Source: Conexibacter sp. CPCC 205762 (GTDB lineage: Bacteria; Actinomycetota; Thermoleophilia; Solirubrobacterales; Solirubrobacteraceae). From it: DNA of 64,000 nucleotides. Both the position numbers and the translations under genes were made by a program. Location: positions 1 to 64,000 of the forward strand of contig NZ_JAUTDN010000019.1 of the NCBI RefSeq assembly GCF_030646155.1, in the 5' to 3' direction. This document shows positions 60,101 through 64,000 of this stretch, one piece after another. The notes below the pieces were generated by a model. It had not been told where the DNA came from. It searched no databases and was given only the letters and a program-made list of their open reading frames with translations. Every line of letters starts with the position of its first letter. Position 1 is the first letter of the stretch.

Positions 60101-60674
60101 GCAGCGAGACGGAGACCTGGATCGGGAGCTGCTTGCCGGTCGCCTTGAACGCCTCGCGCGCGCCGAAGATCGACGCCTTCACCTCGAGGATGTCCTGCGC
60201 CGTCTCGATCATCAGCAGGTCGGCGCCGCCCTGGATCAGGCCGGTCGCCTGCTCGCTGAAGACCTCGACGAGGCTGCGGAAGGAGATGTTGCCGAGCGTC
60301 GGGTCGTCGGAGGCGGGGAGGAAGCCGGTCGGGCCGATCGAGCCGGCGACGAAGCGCGTCTCGCCGGCCGCCTTGCGGGCGATCTCGGCGCCTCTGCGGT
60401 TGATCTCAAGCGTGTGCTCGCCGAGGCCCCACTCCTCGAGCTTGAGACGAGAGGCCTGGAAGGTGTCGGTCTCGACGACCTGGGCGCCGGCGTCGAGCAT
60501 CGACGCGTGCACGCCCTCGATCACGTCCGGACGGTTGAGGATCAGCGCCTCGTGGCACTTGCCCTGGAGTCCGCCGTAGTCCTCGGCGGTCAGCTCGAAC
60601 TGCTCGAGCGTGGCGCCCATGCCGCCGTCGAAGACGACGACGCGGCTGCGAATGGCGTCGAGGTAGTCACGCAT
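57102..60674 (-). CDS. metH: Cobalamin-dependent methionine synthase
   Basis: A 1190-residue modular enzyme that methylates homocysteine from 5-methyl-tetrahydrofolate via methylcobalamin. Module 1 (res 1-310) binds homocysteine with Zn through GLNCSTGP and GGCCGTTP. Module 2 (about 325-600) is the folate TIM barrel ([15 protein letters not shown] and a DSTEP segment). Module 3 (about 625-860) binds B12: cap helices, then [14 protein letters not shown] with the axial His near res 727. Module 4 (about 880-1180) is the SAM reactivation domain ([15 protein letters not shown]). ATG 60674 begins at the first module. No cobalamin riboswitch fits upstream. Confidence 0.97.
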   Translation of the reverse strand: MRDYLDAIRSRVVVFDGGMGATLEQFELTAEDYGGLQGKCHEALILNRPDVIEGVHASMLDAGAQVVETDTFQASRLKLEEWGLGEHTLEINRRGAEIARKAAGETRFVAGSIGPTGFLPASDDPTLGNISFRSLVEVFSEQATGLIQGGADLLMIETAQDILEVKASIFGAREAFKATGKQLPIQVSVSLLPNGGKMLLGTDIDAVLTTLTALDVQAIGLNCSTGPEDMRDAIRFLGEHSPVPVHCIPNAGLPLQGPDGETIFPEKPEPLAASLREFVERYGISIVGGCCGTTPAHIRAIADAVADLPAPAARPAPRPAHVSSMIAATLLGQEPRPTIVGERVNSQGSRKAKELLLADDYDGLLAIAENQVELGAHVLDVCVALTERQDEAEQMSELVKRISLSLPAPIQIDSTEPDVMQAALEQIPGRAIVNSVNLEAGRDKLDLVTPLCREHGAALLALTIDEESMAKTRQRKLDVAKRLHGYIVEEHGLPAELLIFDALTFTLATGADEFKDSAVETIEGIRAIKAELPGVLTSLGVSNVSFGFGRAAREVLNSVFMHHCVEAGLDLAMVHPKDVTPYSEIPQNERDLADDLVFNRRDDATQRFIEHFEEKGETAEDETADPTAGMEPEEALHFHVLRRKKEGVEDWIDKSVDKIGAVPTLNDVLLPAMKEVGDKFGAGELILPFVLQSAEVMKKAVARLENYLDRLEGYTKGTVVLATVFGDVHDIGKSLVNTILTNNGYTVVDLGKQVPVSTILDAAQEHRADAIGLSALLVSTSKQMPLAVQELHERKLDYPVLIGGAAINRDFGLRALYPHGRASDEVYAPGVFFCKDAFEGLAKMDQIVDAEKRAELVSLTQAAAKRLREKVVVVDDAPPVTDDSVRSAARTDLPVPTAPWWGVRELDVPLDEVWHHIDTHVLFKLHWGGRGVKGDAWTELLRDNFIPRLERMWREQTYLRPRAKLGFFPCNSEGNELIVFDPEDHDRELHRLVFPRQPKHDRICLADLYRPLSSDERDVCALQVVTAGDEVTELMARLEADGEFAEQLFVHGLGVQTAEAMAEWVHARARSELGIDLDQGRRYSWGYPACPDQSEHVKVFDLLDAESIGMRLSGGFAVEPEQSTVAIVAHHPQAVYFGMRSGFLPKDKAPDEIIAGSDKDPSLLDVGALDGDPREGSIEAEVTPDATPAG

Positions 60675-60698
60675 GGTCCGATCCTACCAGCGCCCGCG

Positions 60699-60728
60699 CC
60701 AACCTTGACACGACCGTGCCAAGGTTGG
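60699..60728. promoter_or_regulatory. Dyad CCAACCTTG-12-CAAGGTTGG in the metH promoter region
   Basis: A perfect 9-bp inverted repeat 25 bp upstream of the metH start. On the minus strand TAGGAT at 60683-60688 is a possible -10 element 8 bp before the ATG, so the transcript may be leaderless with the dyad at -35. It resembles a repressor operator. Confidence 0.55.
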
Positions 60729-60743
60729 TCGTCCTCCGAACGA

Positions 60744-60796
60744 CGAAAGCCCGCCCGCTCCGGTCGCGGGGAGACCGGAGCTGCGGCGGGCTTTCG
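60744..60796 (-). terminator. Large hairpin terminator of the glutamine synthetase gene
   Basis: CGAAAGCCCGCC (60744-60755) pairs with GGCGGGCTTTCG (60785-60796), and GCTCCGGTC (60757-60765) with GACCGGAGC (60773-60781). Together they make a 21-bp stem with a small bulge, 40 bp past the stop at 60836. Confidence 0.9.
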
Positions 60797-60835
60797 CACG
60801 ACTCGCGCGGACGGGCGCGAGAAGCTGGGCGAGTC

Positions 60836-62989
<2,154 letters not shown>

Positions 62990-63574
62990 AGACGGGTGTT
63001 GTTCCTTTCCATCGTCCGTGCCGGGCAGGCTTTCTCCGGCTCGGCGCCGCTGATCGGTACGGCGAGGGGACGGTGGCTCGTGATTTCCGTGCGGAGCGAG
63101 CGTACGAAGGTTCCGCGGGATCGACACTATCCGCATGTCCAAAGGAACGCGGTTCCCGTTCGCCTCGTGACGCCGAGGTGACAACGCGCGCCGAGCCGGG
63201 GCCATGCGAGCGCGGTCTCCTCGCGCGTGACTATAAGGGCCGGGAACCCCCGTCGCCACGGATGCTCCGGGAAGCGGCGCGTGGACGGACCCGTCGTCGC
63301 GCCCCGGCCGGCCGTGGCGAAAGCCCGCAAGCGATCTTTCTCCAGATGTCCAAAGCGCCGTTTGGCGCGCTTGCGCAGACTGCTCGTACCGTCATCTCGC
63401 GCGCTGCCGTCTCGGCCCGGCGGCGTGCGGGCAGCAGTGCGAAAACTCGGCTCCGGCATCGTAATGACGGGCGGTGCCGGTCCGTGCAGCGCGAGGGCCC
63501 GTGGCGCGCGAGCGTCGCGGGCCCTTGTGTGCGGTGCGGCTGCGGTGCGGCTGCGGTCGGCTCAGGCCGGCGCG
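62990..63574. other. Non-coding region upstream of glnN
   Basis: About 585 bp with no convincing gene on either strand. The 10-mer ATGTCCAAAG occurs twice as a direct repeat (63135-63144 and 63346-63355). A CTATAAGG-type AT-rich site near 63230 and hairpins such as GCGCCGTTTGGCGC near 63356 are visible. A long regulated leader or a small RNA is possible but not shown. Confidence 0.45.
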
Positions 63575-64000
63575 TCAGCGGCCGGCTGCGGCTTCGTCGC
63601 CGCCGGCGGGCACGCGGACCACCTGGCCGTCGGCATCCACGCGCGCCTGCGCGGGCGCGCGGCCGATCGTGACGTCGAAGGTGCCCTGCGCCTGCTGGTC
63701 GTCGCTCTGGACGACCTTCGCGCGGCCGCCGAGGCTGCCGGCGAGGCGCCAGCGGATTCTGTATCTGCCGGCCGAGATCGCCGACACCTGCCAGCTGAGC
63801 GTCGCCGTCTTGCCCGGCTCCAGCGGGCCGTACGCCCACGTGTCGGAGTAGGCGGTCATGCCGGGGCCCTGGTCGACGATCCAGACCGGGCGCGAGCGCG
63901 AGGCGAGGCCGGTGCTCTCGTCCAGGCGCGAGAATGCCTGCGCCTGGTCGCCGTCGCCGGCCATCTCGACCGTCGCGGCGAGGTTCGGGATCCGCTTCCC
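63575..64000 (-). CDS. Surface or secreted protein, C-terminal part (5' end beyond window)
   Basis: The frame is open through the window edge; 141 codons to the stop at 63575-63577 are visible. It contains a beta-sandwich stretch: WAYGPLEPGKTATLSWQVSA, GRYRIRWRLAGSLGGRAKVV and QGTFDVTIGRAPAQARVDAD. The first visible residues (GKRIPNLAATVEM) suggest the strands of an upstream domain. A GC-rich Ala/Gly tail ends it. This resembles the C-terminal extracellular domain of actinobacterial membrane or lipoproteins with quinoprotein- or DUF-type repeats; identity cannot be settled from the part seen. Confidence 0.7.
   Translation of the reverse strand, partial: GKRIPNLAATVEMAGDGDQAQAFSRLDESTGLASRSRPVWIVDQGPGMTAYSDTWAYGPLEPGKTATLSWQVSAISAGRYRIRWRLAGSLGGRAKVVQSDDQQAQGTFDVTIGRAPAQARVDADGQVVRVPAGGDEAAAGR

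Noticed and set aside
60675-60743. A cobalamin riboswitch before metH
   Set aside because: The gap to the upstream terminator is under 70 bp and no B12-box-like sequence is present.
63127-63459. A 110-codon minus-strand frame before glnN
   Set aside because: Translation lacks any domain and codon positions do not show the strong GC bias of the window's real genes.

Overview
The window is chromosomal DNA from a very high-GC actinobacterium. Third codon positions are almost all G or C, GTG and TTG starts are common, and many operons are joined by ATGA or GTGA overlaps. The gene mix (type III glutamine synthetase, DUF2804 protein, RCC1-repeat and RTX-type secreted proteins, DUF1469/DUF3618 small membrane cluster, several acyl-CoA enzymes) suggests the deep-branching Thermoleophilia (Conexibacter/Solirubrobacter-like). 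That placement is an inference from gene content and codon use. No rRNA, tRNA or CRISPR array was seen. AGA arginine codons are unexpectedly frequent for such a GC-rich genome.

Layout. 0-4 kb: the 5' part of an ECF sigma factor gene with a C-terminal extension, divergent from ccdA and a GH15 glucoamylase/trehalase-like gene. 3.9-6.8 kb: a compositionally different patch with a small hypothetical gene, a multi-pass membrane protein and a broken IS481/IS3-type transposase. 6.8-14.7 kb: a secreted protein, a four-copy inverted 10-mer array, an aldo/keto reductase lacking catalytic residues, an epimerase whose 3' end is duplicated, NUDIX, rubredoxin, an Ntn-type amide hydrolase, a membrane spermidine-synthase-like protein, PadR and an Asp-rich secreted protein. 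14.8-20.2 kb: an OmpR/histidine-kinase pair, a TetR/ABC-ATPase operon with a clear operator, and an alpha-oxoamine-synthase-like enzyme lacking the PLP-binding aspartate and carrying a long tail. 20.4-31 kb: enoyl-CoA hydratase with a lone biotinyl carrier, GT2, an esterase/TetR/MFS efflux locus with palindromic operators, acyltransferase, metallo-beta-lactamase fold protein, degenerate SDR, zinc-type CDF transporter, inorganic pyrophosphatase and a class V aminotransferase.

31-38 kb: an RTX-repeat secreted protein and an RCC1-repeat secreted protein in one operon behind a 36-bp dyad that contains an IdeR/DtxR-like core, then a FabG-type SDR, then a two-gene AbiEi/AbiEii-like toxin-antitoxin or phage-defence module. 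38-47 kb: a catabolic block of two acyl-CoA dehydrogenases, a cupin, enoyl-CoA hydratase, biotin-dependent carboxyltransferase, DUF849 beta-keto acid cleavage enzyme, CaiB-type CoA-transferase and MerR. Similar operator sequences precede its two divergent arms, so the two arms probably act in one pathway on a branched or carboxylated acyl-CoA.

47-50 kb: DUF2804, a TetR gene with a perfect 18-bp palindrome and a 28-codon nitrilase-like remnant in front, and an operon of four small membrane proteins. 50-57 kb: DegV, a small thioredoxin-fold protein, a SpoIVB/S55-like secreted peptidase, an iron-sulfur trio (CGFS glutaredoxin, BolA, ErpA/IscA) and a GT4 glycosyltransferase fused to a flippase-like membrane domain. 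57-64 kb: cobalamin-dependent methionine synthase, type III glutamine synthetase, and the 3' part of a secreted or surface protein. Strong GC-rich hairpins separate most convergent units.
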